The notes: generated by a model from the sequence alone, not told the origin. A stretch of 64,000 nt of DNA from Acorus gramineus (GCA_030737835.1 CM060854.1:8814860-8878859); one strand, 5' to 3'. Positions 36,032-48,939 are shown, counted from the first letter of the stretch. Translations and numbers: made by a program.

Positions 36032-38409
36032 AGTGTTGATGGAGATGTAATTGATTGAATCGATATATTAAAACAACCAGCTTTTGGTCATCCATTGCTC
36101 AAAAATCATACCATCCAGGTAGATTTTTATAGTTTTCTTTTAAATTAAATTTTTTTAATTAATCATGTTGTTACGAATGATTATTTAAGTTCTTTGATAA
36201 TATGAAGAATAATGATATTAAAAATTGATGTAAAAATTGATCTCATAATTTGGTATTCCCATAGTATAATCTCCATTAACACTATGGACAATAATTCCAA
36301 CATAATTTAATTAGAAAATACAAGTAGAGAATACTTAAAATATGCAAGAAGACATGACATAAGTTGTAGTTAAATCTGAAAAAGGAGTACCTAATATACA
36401 TATAATTAATGTAAATTGTTTTCTTGAAAAAAATAATAGGAGCTCACCCACGGGGACTTCGAATTTGTTTTCATGGAGGTGTATAAGGAATTAAAAAATA
36501 TATGTTGATCCATAACTACAATCAATTAAGAAATTTAAATTCATAATAGTTAAATTCATGATAGGAATTAGGATAACTTGATTTTCAAGATGTCATTCGC
36601 CGACATTTTAAATTATAGTTTTATGATTTAATCCTCTGGCATAAAAAGTAAAAGAGTGCTGTTGCACGCATTTTTTTTTTAGTTCAAATTCCAATCCTAT
36701 ATGTGTCGATAGAAAATCATCGAAACATACTTACATTAATGAGGTATACATGCATCAATCAAAATATTTCACATTTTTAATAAATGCATCCATACAATTC
36801 ACATATGTTTCATTATTTTAAAAGCATGTATTTTATTAGATGAAATATACTATTTTAAAAAAAATTCAAAAGACATGTAAACTGGAATTAGGGTTGGAAA
36901 CAGGGCTATATGTAACATTATCCAAAGCAAAACATTGCTCATGCAATTAAAACTTCTATATATGAAACCAAATTCCCTAATACAACTCCTAAGTTATTGC
37001 AAATTTCAATAATTTTATACAATTATCTATATTTCTATATGCTGAAGCATATGAGAATTAATTTGTACATGCAGATGAGACCTAGTTCATATCCAAAAGG
37101 AATCGAACCAGAATCTAAAAGAATTCCATCAACCATGGCACTTGAATGGAATAAGGTGCCCTGAAGGAACTGTTCCCATTCGGAGGACTCAAAAGAGTGA
37201 TTTAATCAAGGCTACTTCACTTAAGCATTTTGGCAACAAATATTCAGCCAAAGCTGTTCATCCTGAAATAGATTTTCTCACAGATCCTGGTCGGGAGGTT
37301 TGTAATAATTATGTTTTTTTTTTTATATTCAATTTTGATCATAGATAAATAGCCTGCTACATATCAAAATTGTGCCTATTGATTAATTCTCTAAATATTT
37401 ATTGGGTAATTTAATTCAAGGTTAATTGCTTGTTTTGATAAATTATATGATCAATTAATTTTAGGATTTGATTTACTTGCTTAAGATTCACAATTTTGAG
37501 ATTGTTGTTTTTTTTCTTCTTTCATAGGCGGATGGATTTGATAAAACAGGTTGCTATAATACCCTCTGCTCTGGCTTTGTGCAGTACATAGTGATTTTGC
37601 ACTTGGAATACCAATAACTCCCATTTCAGTCTATAATGGTCCTGCATTCCAGTTCACAGTCTCTATATTCAACGTATAGTTATTAATTTTGATCTTACAA
37701 GTTTTATTTCAACTCCTGTGATAAATTGAACTTTTAAAACCAAGGAATTTGAATATTGGCTTAGATTTGAGAAGTTTGATGAATTTTAAAAATAGTTTCT
37801 ACTTCCAATTCAAACCACTCATTCCCCAATAGATTATCCATGTAATAGTTAAAATAGTTAATCTTATTATAATAAGTTTTAGTTTTTTCTAACTCATCAA
37901 TGTATAACTATTACAGTTTATCCATACTTCAAGACTATTAATTTATGTGCGAATCATGTCCAATCTTAACTCTATACTATTTCTCATTTTATCGAACTTA
38001 CTTTGCAAATAAACATCCATAGGACAAGAATACAGGCAATTGGTGGCTAAAACTGCAAGGCAAAAACCTTGGGGACCAGCCTAGCTCTCTATTCCCTCGA
38101 ATCGCAGGCGGGGCGGACATAGCCCTATTAGGAGGCCAGCTTTACGCCAAGGGATTAGAAAATGGCCAGGGAGGCCACACCACCACCCAGATGGGTAGCG
38201 GACAATTCCCCGGTGAAGGCGACAAAAAGGCGGCCCGGTTCACCAACATAGAGGTCGCCAACCCGGCATTGTACAAGTATGAGAGACCCGATAAGATTAC
38301 GCCTTCCCTTACGAGCTCGCGCTGCTACGATTTACAAGGAAAGGAGAATGAAATATCGGGGAAGTATTTCTTCTATGGAGGACCTGGGAAGAATGCAAAC
38401 TGTGCTTGA
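36032..38409 (+). pseudogene. Neprosin-family (DUF4409/DUF239) pseudogene
   Basis: Broken paralogue of the gene at 57986-64000, in the opposite orientation. Recognisable exons: 36032-36118, 37075-37297, 37528-37673, 38023-38409. Defects: an in-frame TGA at 36056-36058 where the intact copy has TGT (Cys); a 5-nt deletion near 37118; a 1-nt deletion near 37585; and no sign of exon 1 or of exons 4-5 (about 71 codons) in the 230-bp intron between 37297 and 37528. The last exon is fully open (128 codons, DKNTGNWWLKLQGKN... to KNANCA). It keeps GHTTTQMGSG, but GGE of the intact copy is GGQ. Not expected to give a functional peptidase. Confidence 0.88.
36690..36900 (-). repeat. Dispersed 200-bp repeat in pseudogene intron
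   Basis: Inverted copy of the family seen at 9235-9440: it carries TGTCGATAGAAAATCATCGA, ATGCATCCATACAATTC and GTAAACTGGAATTAGG. No target duplication was resolved. Confidence 0.5.
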
Positions 38410-39115
38410 AGTATGCACACTACATGGGAGCAACCTACATATATAGAGAAGCAACTTATTAGAATTCATAAAATGTAACAAAACAAAAAGGTTGTTATTG
38501 TTTCTTGATGTGTCTTGAGCGTTTTGAGAAACTTTTGTTTAACTTATCAATGGCATAAGCATAAGAAGAGAAGATCACGTTTTCTTTTTGAAGAATACCC
38601 TGGATTCATAAAGGAAATCTTTTTTTTTTAATTATTTAAATTCAATAGTTTTTGGAATACCCTGAATTTTGAAATTTCAGGATCGTTCATTTTTTAGGAT
38701 TTGTTTCAGAGTTTAGTATTTTTGGTTAGGTAGTTAAATATTTTAGATTTGAATAATTTTGATAGGCCCTTTTTGAATTTTAAATATTTCAATTTTTTTA
38801 GTGGAGATTTTATACCTAACTGTGGCTAGTGTAGAGGGCATGTGACAAAGTTACGTGATTGTCTATATAAAGAGATCTAAGAGTCAGATCCGCAAGTCTC
38901 GCACCAAAATAGTCTCACCTCTCACTATAAGAAATATGTCTTTTAGCAGTGAATATTTTACTGAAGAAACAAATTTCATTAAAATTATACATTTAATGAT
39001 GAAAATTCTATTTTATTGATATTTATTGAAAATTATATATTCCTTTTAGCCAGGAAATTATTTATTTTATCAACGAAATATTTCGTTGGTATTTTTGTAG
39101 GACACAAGGAGACTG
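38410..39115. other. Intergenic region with possible CACTA-type end
   Basis: AT-rich and without genes. At 38934 the sequence CACTATAAGAAATATGTC resembles the CACTACAAGAAA terminus of CACTA (En/Spm) transposons, followed by subterminal-like TTTAGCAGTGA. No matching opposite end was found nearby. A similar subterminal-looking stretch occurs at 55925-56050. Confidence 0.3.
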
Positions 39116-39118
39116 TAA

Positions 39119-40268
39119 GGTGGTGTTTGGTAAAACAATTTTTCAGCACTTATTGTGCTTAAAGCTGAACTTCAGCGCTTAATTGTCTAGATGGGTGTTT
39201 GGTTGAAGTTCTTATAAGTGCTGAATTTATGCCTCATTCAGTTAAAAAACACCTAAATCTTTCAGCGCCCATAACTTCACTTATGTTTCAGCAATCGCCT
39301 TCAGCCTCTTGGTTATTGACATGAAAAGACCAAATTACCCCTGCACATTCTAAGTATTGACCATAGGATATTTAAACCCTTTTTTTGAGAGGTCGTCTCT
39401 CTCCTCATCTCTCTCTGCGCCGTTTGTTAGTTAAAAAGAAAACCCTAAATCATCTGCCATCATCATCGCGGCGCGCCTAATCCCGTCAGCCAAAGGACTC
39501 ACGAAACAAGATGCGGAGCAAACGTCGTCTCCTTCGCTGTCCACTCATTCACGGTGTTGGGACATTGATCGAAAGACGCCGGGAGGAGTGACGATCGATC
39601 GGACAGAAAAAAGAAGAGGAAGAATAGTGAGAAGGAGAAGAGAGAAGGTGAAGTGATGGTGAAATCCAGGGACAGAGAGGAGGATTTGGCGCCTAGGATG
39701 AGGATTTGGTACTTAAGTTGGTGGTATTTGAAAGGGAAGAGAGAGTTGATGGTGGGTGAAAACCGAGAGAGAATGAAAGGGGAAGGGAGAGTTCATTGAG
39801 TGGGTTAAACGCGTGTGTGAAGGGTTTTTTTTTTTTTGTGATATGTGTGTGTTGAGTTGATACCCAAATGGATTCATAAATTTTTGTTTGTTGTTTTTAG
39901 AATGTCAATCATAATTGAAAATCAATTAAATAAAAAATCAAACAGTGGCCTCTATGAAAAAAAAAAAAAAATTAAGTAAATTTTAATAAAAGGAATAATT
40001 AACTTTTAATAGAAAAAATAAATATTTTTTCAAGTATTAAACAAAATATCAAAATAACATTCAACACTTATTAAATAGATCAAAATACCCTTTTAGTAAG
40101 CACTATTGTTCAGTGGTGAACCAAACACACTTATCCACATAAGTGTTTATAATTTCAGTTGAACCAAACAGTTTTTTTTCTGAATTGATTAAAACTTATC
40201 AGGACTTATACAATCTGCACTTATGAATCAGCACTTAAAATCAGCATTCCGCTGAACCAAACGGTCCC
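39119..40268. mobile_element. Non-autonomous Harbinger derivative, 1150 bp
   Basis: It begins GGTGGTGTTTGGT after TAA (39116-39118) and ends ACCAAACGGTCCC before TTA (40269-40271). These ends and about 200 bp of each subterminal region match the two ends of the coding element at 48193-55921, in reverse orientation (for example AATCTGCACTTATGAATCAG and TTATAATTTC.G.TGAACCAAAC). The leader with TATTTAAACCC at about 39370 also corresponds to the promoter region at 55.67 kb. Transposase, Myb and GRF genes are missing. Confidence 0.8.
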
Positions 40269-41690
40269 TTATATGATAATCTCACCATATATATTATATT
40301 TTATATTATTGATGAACCATAAAGATTTTTTTTTGCTGTATCCATCTCGCTCCACAAAACTCCAATTTATAAGGATTCTTTACAAATGTTTGGTTTGTCT
40401 AATAAATTAGCTTGCACCCCAGATCGTCCATTGTATTGAATGTGATTTAATAAAATCATATTTTCATGTCATTTTTATTTACTTTGTGTTGCAACTTTGA
40501 GTTTTATAAAGAAGGTTTTTCAAATAGTCTTATATTGGTTAAAAGATTTAGGTTGTGGTGGTATATAAGGGAGGACAAAACACACATGTTGTTGATGTGT
40601 AGCAAGTACAAGTGCATATAGGTTTGCACGTGTATCGCATGTATGCGCGCACGTGCATAATTTTAATGCTTATAATTATAATGTTTTAATAGTGCATTAA
40701 TTTTTGCATTAATTTTAAACATTTTATGTGATGCATTATGTGTGTAAAATTCGATAATTAAAGACCACCGTTGGATCTGAGAGATAAATCAAGAGCCGTT
40801 GGCTGACGATGAGATCAGCCAGTTGAGATTTAAATTCGAAATTCAAATTTTAACTGCTAAACAGTTATAACTGTCTCCAACTGTTGGGAACATTTGTGAT
40901 AACTGTTGAACAGTTATGATAGGGTCTTTAAATTGGGATATCGGATCTGTAGTTTGACAATCTTTTTCTTCCTCCTCGAAAGACTCACCCAATCCAAAAT
41001 AACATGTTAGACTTGCATCTATATCTGCCATAAACACAACAATCAAAGAGAGTCAATTTTAGACTTTCGTTTTGCTGACCACAAGTCTAATAAGACTTCG
41101 TTGTATCCAGGAGTGAGTTTGCAGAGAATCCCTACAACAACTTCGTCAAGAAGTAGGAGCAAATAGCGCTTAAAGAAAGCGTATTCGCTACGCGCCTTGA
41201 AGTCAAAATTGTTCTTTTCAGTTCCATTCCCTTCTATTCCAACACATCGTACAAGATTAAGTAATTCCAAACACAAACAATTTATGCATTCTTTTGTTTA
41301 AATAGTCATAAACTGTTATTCATCTTTTATCCTCACTTTGTCTAATGTGAAGAAAACAATAAAAATATCATTTTAACATTTTTCAATGAGATTAACCAAA
41401 AAAAAAAACGACGACACAAAAAATCATTTATTCTACATTGATAGTTATATATCATGGTATATCTATCGAGGCGAATAACTCCATGTCACACCTCAAAATG
41501 GAGTAATGTAATTAGTCAAATATTGGTTAATGATCAGATTAATGAGGAATGAATCCTTTGATTTCTGGGCAGTCAGTACAAATATCCATTTATTTATCCA
41601 TCCACATTTATAAAATATAAAGAACTCTAATTCTAAATCATAGTTATTAAACTAACAATAATCACGTGCCCATAATTTCTGGCAAATCAC
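40269..41690. other. Intergenic region with possible LTR remnant
   Basis: No gene recognised. On the minus strand, from TGTTGGAATAG at about 41246 leftward to about 40560, the base composition is less AT-rich and two open frames (41043-41276 and 40843-41046) overlap without similarity I can name. TGTTGGAATAG is a common Copia-type LTR start, so this may be a solo LTR, but no matching end or target duplication was identified. Confidence 0.3.
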
Positions 41691-42560
41691 AACTTCATCA
41701 ATGATATAGACCATAAGACCAATTCTTTATGATGTTTATATGAAGTCCACAGAAAATTTGTTATAAAATAGTTCGATTATATTTATACCCAATAATGCAA
41801 GTTGACTTACTATTTTTTGGTTGCTTACTTCTTATATGAACCCCACAAAAATTGGGGATCGGATCCAGTTAAGACTAGATCCGGTCAGTTCGGTCAGTAC
41901 CGAACTGCACCACATGAAAATCGAACTACACTACCTATAAATTGAACTGCACAATCAATTATTGAGTATATATTTCACTCTCTTATTAGATTCAATGAGC
42001 TATTGGAGAAAATATGAATTCCTAAGTATCATCAGTATCCAATAGAAGAGTAAAATATATACCCAACAATTAGTTGTGCAGTTCGATTTATAGGTAGTGT
42101 AGTTCGATTTACACGTTGTCCAGTTCAATACTGACTGAACTGACTGGATCCGGTCTCCAAAAATTGTCATAAAATAGTTCAATTATATCCAATAGTGCAA
42201 GTTGAAACTGTTTTTCTCATTGCTTATTTCATCACTAATATAAACCATATGACCAATTCTTTATGATGTTTACATGAAATTATTTCATCAATCATATAAA
42301 CCATAAGACCAATTCTTTGTGATGTTTATATGAACTCCCCAAAAAAAATTGTTATAAAATAGTCTGATTATACCAATAATTCAAGTTGACTCATTTTTTT
42401 CTCTTTGCTTACTTCTTATATGAATTCCACAAAAATTGTCATAAAATAGTTCAATTATATCCAATATTGCAAGTTGTTTCACTTTTTTCTCTTTGTGTAT
42501 TTCATCAGTAATATAAACCATAAGACCAATTCTTTGTGATGTTTATATGAAATGTCATCC
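41690..42560. repeat. Tandem repeat cluster, unit about 120 bp
   Basis: Imperfect direct repeats share ATAAACCATAAGACCAATTC, TTTGTGATGTTTATATGAA and AAAATAGTTCAATTATATCC. Copies lie near 41700, 42240, 42290, 42420 and 42510. A second cluster of the same unit is at 47040-47520, 5 kb away. A fold-back element has inserted into this cluster (41855-42158). Confidence 0.8.
41855..42158. mobile_element. 304-bp fold-back element with 8-bp target duplication
   Basis: AAAAATTG occurs on both sides (41847-41854 and 42159-42166), and the uninterrupted target is visible in neighbouring repeat units (CCACAAAAATTGTCATAAAA). The whole element is close to a perfect hairpin: arms of about 120 bp share CGGATCCAGT, ATCGAACTACACTACCTATA and GAACTGCACAA. 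An 8-bp duplication suggests an hAT-type MITE. Confidence 0.85.
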
Positions 42561-42819
42561 TCAACTCTAAAAAAAATAGCTATCGAAACTCATTTGATCT
42601 ATAAAATCAAGTCATTTTTCAACATTTTCACCTTATCAATCTCATCATAGAGACAAAAAAATAATAATAATTAAAACTTCATCAACTCCATTACAAAATC
42701 AAATAAAACAAATTAAAATTTTATAATACATTTTTAACTCAAATTTAGTAACAACAAAAGCATAACACCTTAATTATAAAAATATAATTTGTTTAATAAA
42801 ATTAAAAAAATCAGTATAT

Positions 42820-43432
42820 AATTTTATATAATCACATAGATTTTTTGTGATTTTAAGAAGATTTCAGAGAGTTAAGACAATTTTTAAATTTCACAAGAAC
42901 TATTTTCAATTTCCATAAGTTTTTAGAGAGTTACATCTATTTTTTTGAATAAAGAAAATAAATTTTAAAATAGTATAACAGTAATTTACCATGCATGGTT
43001 AGGGTTAACCACACATCTAGTTAATAAGATAGGGACCTGAGGGAATATACCAATTTTAGAGAGATTTTTTCTGATTTTCATAAGTTTTCAGGGAGCTCCA
43101 TCGATTTTTTCCTATATTTTTATATAATCACATTGACTTTTTGTAATTTTCAGAAGATTTTGGGAGAGTTAAGACGATTTTTAAATTTCAGATTGACTTT
43201 TTACGAATTTCATAAGTTTTCAAGTTGTATCAATTTTTTTCAACAAAGAAAATAAATTTTAAAATGACATAACAATAATTTATCATGCACGGTTAGGTTA
43301 ACTACACAACTGGTTAGTTATAGGGACTAAAATAAATATTGTTCAATAAGATAGGGACCTGAGATGATTTACCAATTTTACAAGGACTTTTTTATTTTCA
43401 TAAGTTTTCAAAGAGCTACATCGATTTTTCCC
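42820..43432. repeat. Two tandem copies of a roughly 300-bp MITE-like unit
   Basis: 42820-43115 and 43116-43432 are direct repeats (TTTTATATAATCACAT, AAATAAATTTTAAAAT, CATGCA.GGTTAGG, AAGATAGGGACCTGAG). Their terminal words (GGGAGCTCCATCGATTTTTTCC) match the MITE family at 7.3-8.7 kb. Confidence 0.7.
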
Positions 43433-43543
43433 ATAAATCCAAGAATTTTTAGATTATTAATTTATAAATCTTAACAAAGAATTTTTTTTTCTTTTTTTTA
43501 GAGAGCTTGTGTCATCCATTTCTATCCATGAAAATAAGGACTT

Positions 43544-45226
43544 CCCTGTTTGGAACGGGAATAAGATTTATTCTTAGGTATACATTTATTCCGGCATAAG
43601 TGAGAATAAAGTGATTTTGTGTTTTGTTGTGTTTTGAATTATTCTCGTTGGTAAACGTAAGAATAAATCTTTTGTTGTTTGGGTAATGTGGGGGATGAAA
43701 TCTGGCTTTCCCCTCTTAGGCCGGGTCTTCGCTGATCCCGGCTTTGAGTGTAGACCCGAGATAGTGTGAGCTAGTCCTCCTCCTCGCGTCGGTCCACCAC
43801 TAGCCTTCGATCTCTATTGTCGTCTACGCCTTCCTCCTTCTCCTTCCGCCTTCGAGTACCTGAAACTCACACGGTCAAGTCAGTAACCTCTTCGTCTCCA
43901 GAAGAAGAATTTAGAATTCTTGAGTTTTAGCAGGAGTGAGAGTCAGTGTTCGCATACCTTGTGAGAGAGGTGGAGTCCCCCTTTTATACTAAGCAGGGGC
44001 GTGCCAAACTTGGCCTTGCGGGGTGATCATATCTTGATATGGAATTTCCATGCAGCTTCTGGATCTGTGGACATGTGGCACCTAGGGATCATTATCATTA
44101 TCCTATAACTATTTTTTTTTCTGACATTCTGTCATTTTCTAGTGTCATGGAATATTCCCTTCGCTAACTGTCTCCTTGCAGGGGGGGTCTTATGGCCGAC
44201 CTGCTTTTTAATTCGGGCATTGCCCTTTGGACAGCCTAACCTTAAGGTCGGGAAATGTTTGGTACCCGTTCTTAGACCGACAGTGTATGGTCGTCTTATC
44301 CTGGTCGGGCATAATTGTTTGCCCGAACTTTGAGGAAGGCGGGCTTATTTAAGCCGTAATAGAATTTTGGGCCCATGGACTTTCCTTCTTCTAGCCCATA
44401 TTTTTGTTAACATGGGCTAATCATTTTTCAATTCTTGCACTTATACAATCTTATCCTTATTCGTCTTTGATTAATTTGGTCTCCCACAGGTAAAATGTGA
44501 ATAAAATATGGATAAGGATTTATAAATGGTGAAAAAATAATGATAGTTGATTTGACATGTGGTTTATAGGCTCCCGTTTGGAACGGAGGTAGGTTTTATT
44601 CTTGGGTATACATTTATCCGAGCATAAGTGAGTATAAATAAGGATAAAATGATTTTGTGTTTGGTTGTGTTTTGAGTTTTTCTCGTTGGTAAACGTAAGA
44701 ATAAATGTTTTGTTGTTTGGGTAAAATGTGAATAAAGTATGAATAAAGATTTAAAAAGGTAAAAAAATAATGATAGTTGATTTGACAGGTAATTTATAAG
44801 AGGTGATGACAGTTGATTTGACAGTGGGTCCACATATTTTTTGGGTGGAATAACATAAGATAACTTTAACTTCAGGGGTTGATTGGAATCCATATACCAC
44901 TTTATACAAGTTTATTCTGACATATTTTATCAGGGGTTATCAAGGGCAAACAAACACACCAAAATTCTTATCCGGGGTTATCCGGGGCCTTATACCCAAA
45001 ACAAACAAGTGATGACAGTTGATTTGACAGTGGACCCACATATTTTGTGGGTGGAATAACCTTGGATAACTTTAATTCCAGGGATTGGTTGGAATCCATA
45101 TGCTACTTTATACCAGTTTATTCTGACATACTTTATCCCTAGTTCTTCTATGCTTTCAAACACCCTTTATCTCTTATTCCCCTTTATCCGAAGTTATCCG
45201 GGGGCTTATTCCCATTCGAAACGGGG
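43544..45226. mobile_element. Nested DNA element interrupted by a solo LTR and by a sister copy
   Basis: The outer ends CCCTGTTTGGAACGGGAATA and, reverse complemented from the right, CCCGTTTCGAATGGGAATAA form the terminal repeats. Removing the solo LTR (43687-44488) restores TTTGGGTAAAATGTGAATAA, exactly the reading of the inner sister copy. That inner copy (about 44571-45007) starts CTCCCGTTTGGAACGG and ends CCAAAACAAACAA. No coding capacity. Confidence 0.7.
43687..44488 (+). mobile_element. Solo LTR (802 bp) with perfect 5-bp target duplication
   Basis: Starts TGTGGGGGATGAAATC and ends GGTCTCCCACA. GGTAA flanks both sides (43682-43686, 44489-44493). It contains a TATA-like CCCCTTTTATACTAAGCA (about 43979). 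No internal region remains, so it arose by LTR-LTR recombination. Same family as 46050-46908. Confidence 0.92.
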
Positions 45227-46049
45227 GTCGAGAACAGGGCAACCCCTACTCCATGTAGGATAGGCTGTCTCGTATATAAGCCCATACTCATAGAGGGTGT
45301 TCAATAATAAAAAAAAGATTTATTTTGTTTTATTAATATTTTTTGAGATTTTTAGTTTTAAGTCTCTATAAACGTACCTATCTAGAGATCGATCTATCCC
45401 TTCTTTATATTTCTTTTTAACTCCCCAACTTCAACCGTTTATCTTGTTTTTTGTCCTTCCGTCAAACGTCCGTCCATGTATCATTAGTTTGTGAAAATGT
45501 TTTTATTTTAAGTCATTGTAAACTATGTTATTTAGTGATAAGTCCCTCCTTCATATTTTATTTTAAATCCTCAATTTTAAATGACTTTTTTCTTATTAGT
45601 CCATAAATAAAATGTCTATATAATTTTGTAGGTGGAATTTTTAAAGAATTTCGAGAATAGTTTAATTCTTTATATATATATAATATAATATCATCCTCAT
45701 CCACCAAATCTTAATTTTTGTTTTGTATATATACCCTTAAAAAATCATATTTTAGCAAAATATCCCCGATAATTTATTATTTCTAATAATACTATTTGAA
45801 ATGGTTTAAATTATACATAGATGTCATTTTTTTTATCCATGCAAGAAATATTGTTGGTTTGAGAGTTTCAAATGGGGTATTTTTTACAATATAAGGTTGT
45901 TGTATATATGCAAAAAACTCATTTTCAGTTGTAAAATATATTTTTTATGTGTAATTTCATAATAAATTCTATAAACTATTTATTTAATAATTATAAAAAA
46001 TTTCAATATATCATTCATGTATATATAATATGATATATTATATCGTATA
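45227..46049. other. AT-rich intergenic stretch
   Basis: No gene, repeat pair or motif was recognised beyond (TA)-rich tracts near 45675 and 46020. Confidence 0.5.
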
Positions 46050-46908
46050 TGTAGGAGACCAAATTCATCACAAAATGGAATAAAGAATAAGATTACATAA
46101 ATATGAGAATTAAGTGTGGATAAGCCATCATGATTAGAAGGAAATCCAGAACGGGAAGGCCCAAGGGCCCAAATTTGCCCTACGGGTTAAACAGGTCCAT
46201 TTTTCTCACCAGGTCAGGCAAAGTGATATTGCCCGACTAGATCAAGTCGGACTTTAACAGAGGTTGAACGATTAATTCTTTGCCGACCAAGGACGGACAC
46301 ACAGTGTTGCCCAACCAAGTCAAGATGGTCGAGTACAAAAGGTCCGAACTGAAATACGAATTGACCAAACCATAATACCCAAACTAGAATACAGGTCGAC
46401 CATACGACCGCTCTAGTGTGATAACGGTTTACCAAGGGAATATTCATTGACACAGGAAAAAGAATAGATGTTAGAAAATCGGTTATAGAATGGCAATCCT
46501 TAGGCGACACTTGTCCACAAATCCAAGAGCCACGTGGAGATTACATCTCATGATATACTCATTTCATAAGGCCGAGCTCGGTACGCCCCTTCTCTAGTAT
46601 AAAAGGGGAACTTCACCTCCCCCTCAGGTATGCACTCTCTCTCCTCTACTTGCACTCAAGAATTCTAAATTCTTATTCTCATGGAAGAGTTACTGACTTG
46701 AGCGTCAGAGAGGCGTTAGCCGGTACCACACTGGTGTGAGTTTCAGGTGTTTGAAGGTCGAAGAAGGAGGAGGGCGACTAGCAGAAGAAGCTTGCTTCGG
46801 ATCATCGTGAAGAGGAGTCAGCATCAACACCGTCTCGGACCTACATCCAAAAGCCCCGATCTACGTTGATCCGGCCTAGGAGTGAAGGACCTGATTTCAT
46901 CCCCCACA
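46050..46908 (-). mobile_element. Second solo LTR (859 bp), opposite orientation
   Basis: On the minus strand it starts TGTGGGGGATGAAATCAGG (46908) and ends GGTCTCCTACA (46050). The flanks GTATA (46045-46049) and GTACA (46909-46913) are a 5-bp target duplication with one mismatch. It shares TTATTCTCAT, TTCCCCTTTTATACTA and CCGGATCAACG-type sequence with the solo LTR at 43687-44488, in the reverse direction. Confidence 0.88.
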
Positions 46909-46913
46909 GTACA

Positions 46914-48189
46914 TAAATGAATTGAAAAAAAATTGAGAGTATTAGTTGTGGGCAGTTCTTTTAAAATATATATATTTTATTTACACGCATATCGTCTGTG
47001 AGAAAAGACAAGTATCCAGCTAACATTAAACACGTACCCAAAATTTCTGATAAACCACCACAATTACCATGTCAATTATTTACTTTTTTCTCTTTGCTTA
47101 TTTCATTAGTGATATATAAATCATAAGACCAATTCTTTGTGATGTTTATATGTACTCCACAAATTTTTTTGTCATTAAAAAATAGTTCAATTATATCCAA
47201 TAATTATTGCAGGCTGACTCACGTTTTTTTTTCTCTTCGCTTACCTTATATGAACTCCACAAAAACTGTCATAAAATAGTTCAATTCAATTATATTCAAT
47301 AATGCAAGTTGACTCACTTTTTTTTTTCTCTTCGCTTACCTTATACGAACTTCACAAAAACTGTCATAAAATAGTTCAATTATATATCCAATAATGCAAG
47401 TTGAATCACTTTTTTCTCTTTGCTTATTTCATCAATAATATAAACCACAAGACCAATTCTTTGTGATGTTTATATGAACATAAAATAGTTTAATTATTTC
47501 CAATAATGCATAGTGTAGCTCACCCTGAGGGAGACAGGTTGATCACTTTCATGGGAAGTCTTCATGTACAAACTCACTAAAAAATGATGAGGATACGATG
47601 AAAGCAATAATAATAAAAAAAAACTATTGGTTCTCGTGATCTTTTTTCGTTTTTGTGTTCGAGTTATTAGAAGTTTGGACTTTGAGAATCTTTTGTTGGT
47701 GTGACTCTAAAAAATGTAATTCACTTCACCAATAATCCAATTACTTAAGTCTTATTTGAATTCCAGTTTGGGTGCATTTTTGCATTTGAAAAGCGTTCAC
47801 AGGCTCAGGGGACATCTAAAAACATGTTTAAGCAGATCTTTACTTTTGCAAAAATAAAAAAAGCTAAAAGTGTTTTTTGTTCACAGTTGGCTTTCAGTGA
47901 AATTTCCTCCTTGGCACCTTCAAACATTACAAAGAAATCTCCTTGGGCTTTGTATTAAACATGGAAATCATTAACTTATATATATATGTACCACATCCTG
48001 GAGATGAAGAGAATGGGATCTTCATGTCACTTGCATCCCCACGTGCAATCCTCACATTCCTCTTTTTTAAAGTTATATACTTCATTTAACCAAGCATGTA
48101 ACTTCATGAAAAAATTATTTCCTAGTACTCGATTCAAAACAAGTCTGAATCCATGAAAAACAGCTACCACAATTACACATAGGTAAGTC
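46914..48189. repeat. Intergenic region with second tandem cluster
   Basis: About 47040-47520 contains further copies of the repeat described at 41690-42560 (AAGACCAATTCTTTGTGATG near 47122 and 47450; AAAATAGTTCAATTATAT near 47172, 47272 and 47370). The remainder to 48189 shows no gene. Confidence 0.7.
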
Positions 48190-48939
48190 TTAGGGGCCGT
48201 ATGGTTCAGCGGAAAGCTGACTTTAAGTCCTGATTTATAAGTGCAGATTGTATAAGTTCTGATAAGTTTTAATCAGTTCAGAAGAAAAACTGTTTGGTTC
48301 AGCGGAAATTATAAGCACTTATTGCAAATAAGTGTGTTTGGTTCAGTACTGAAGAGTAGAGCTTATGACAAGGGTGTTTTGGTCCATTTAATAAGTGCTG
48401 AATGTAATTTGATGTTTGGTTGAAAACTTGATTATTTGCTTATTTTTTCTATTTATTAAAAAAAGATATTTTATTAAATGTCTATTTAATAAATTATTAG
48501 ATACTACAGTTTCATTACTTATTAGAACCTGATACAAGCTTATATAGATTTACAAAAAAATAACTCAAGACATAATGACTTTTCATGATGTGGTAAATAT
48601 GCAATCTATATTTACCAATTTTGAAATATCATAACAATCACATACCTGTCAAATTTTTTTTACAACTCTCACCTAGAACCTGATACAAAGTGGCATATCC
48701 TGTCATGCTACACATTATAAATACAAGAGAATAATATTAACACTTTATGATTCAAAAATAAAAACCTGTAGATCATCAAATTCCTCGAAACCAAGAAAAG
48801 GTAATACTTATGCTACATATGTTTTCATGCTACAATAGATAGCCACATGAGTATGTTACAACATTCTCAAATAAAAAAAAAGTTTCAGATCAGTAAATAT
48901 TTACATTACAGTGCTGGTTTCATAATCCAACTTCTACAG

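Noticed and set aside
41690-42560. CRISPR-like direct repeats
   Set aside because: The units are adjacent, imperfect and about 120 bp long with no constant spacer pattern, in a plant nuclear context.
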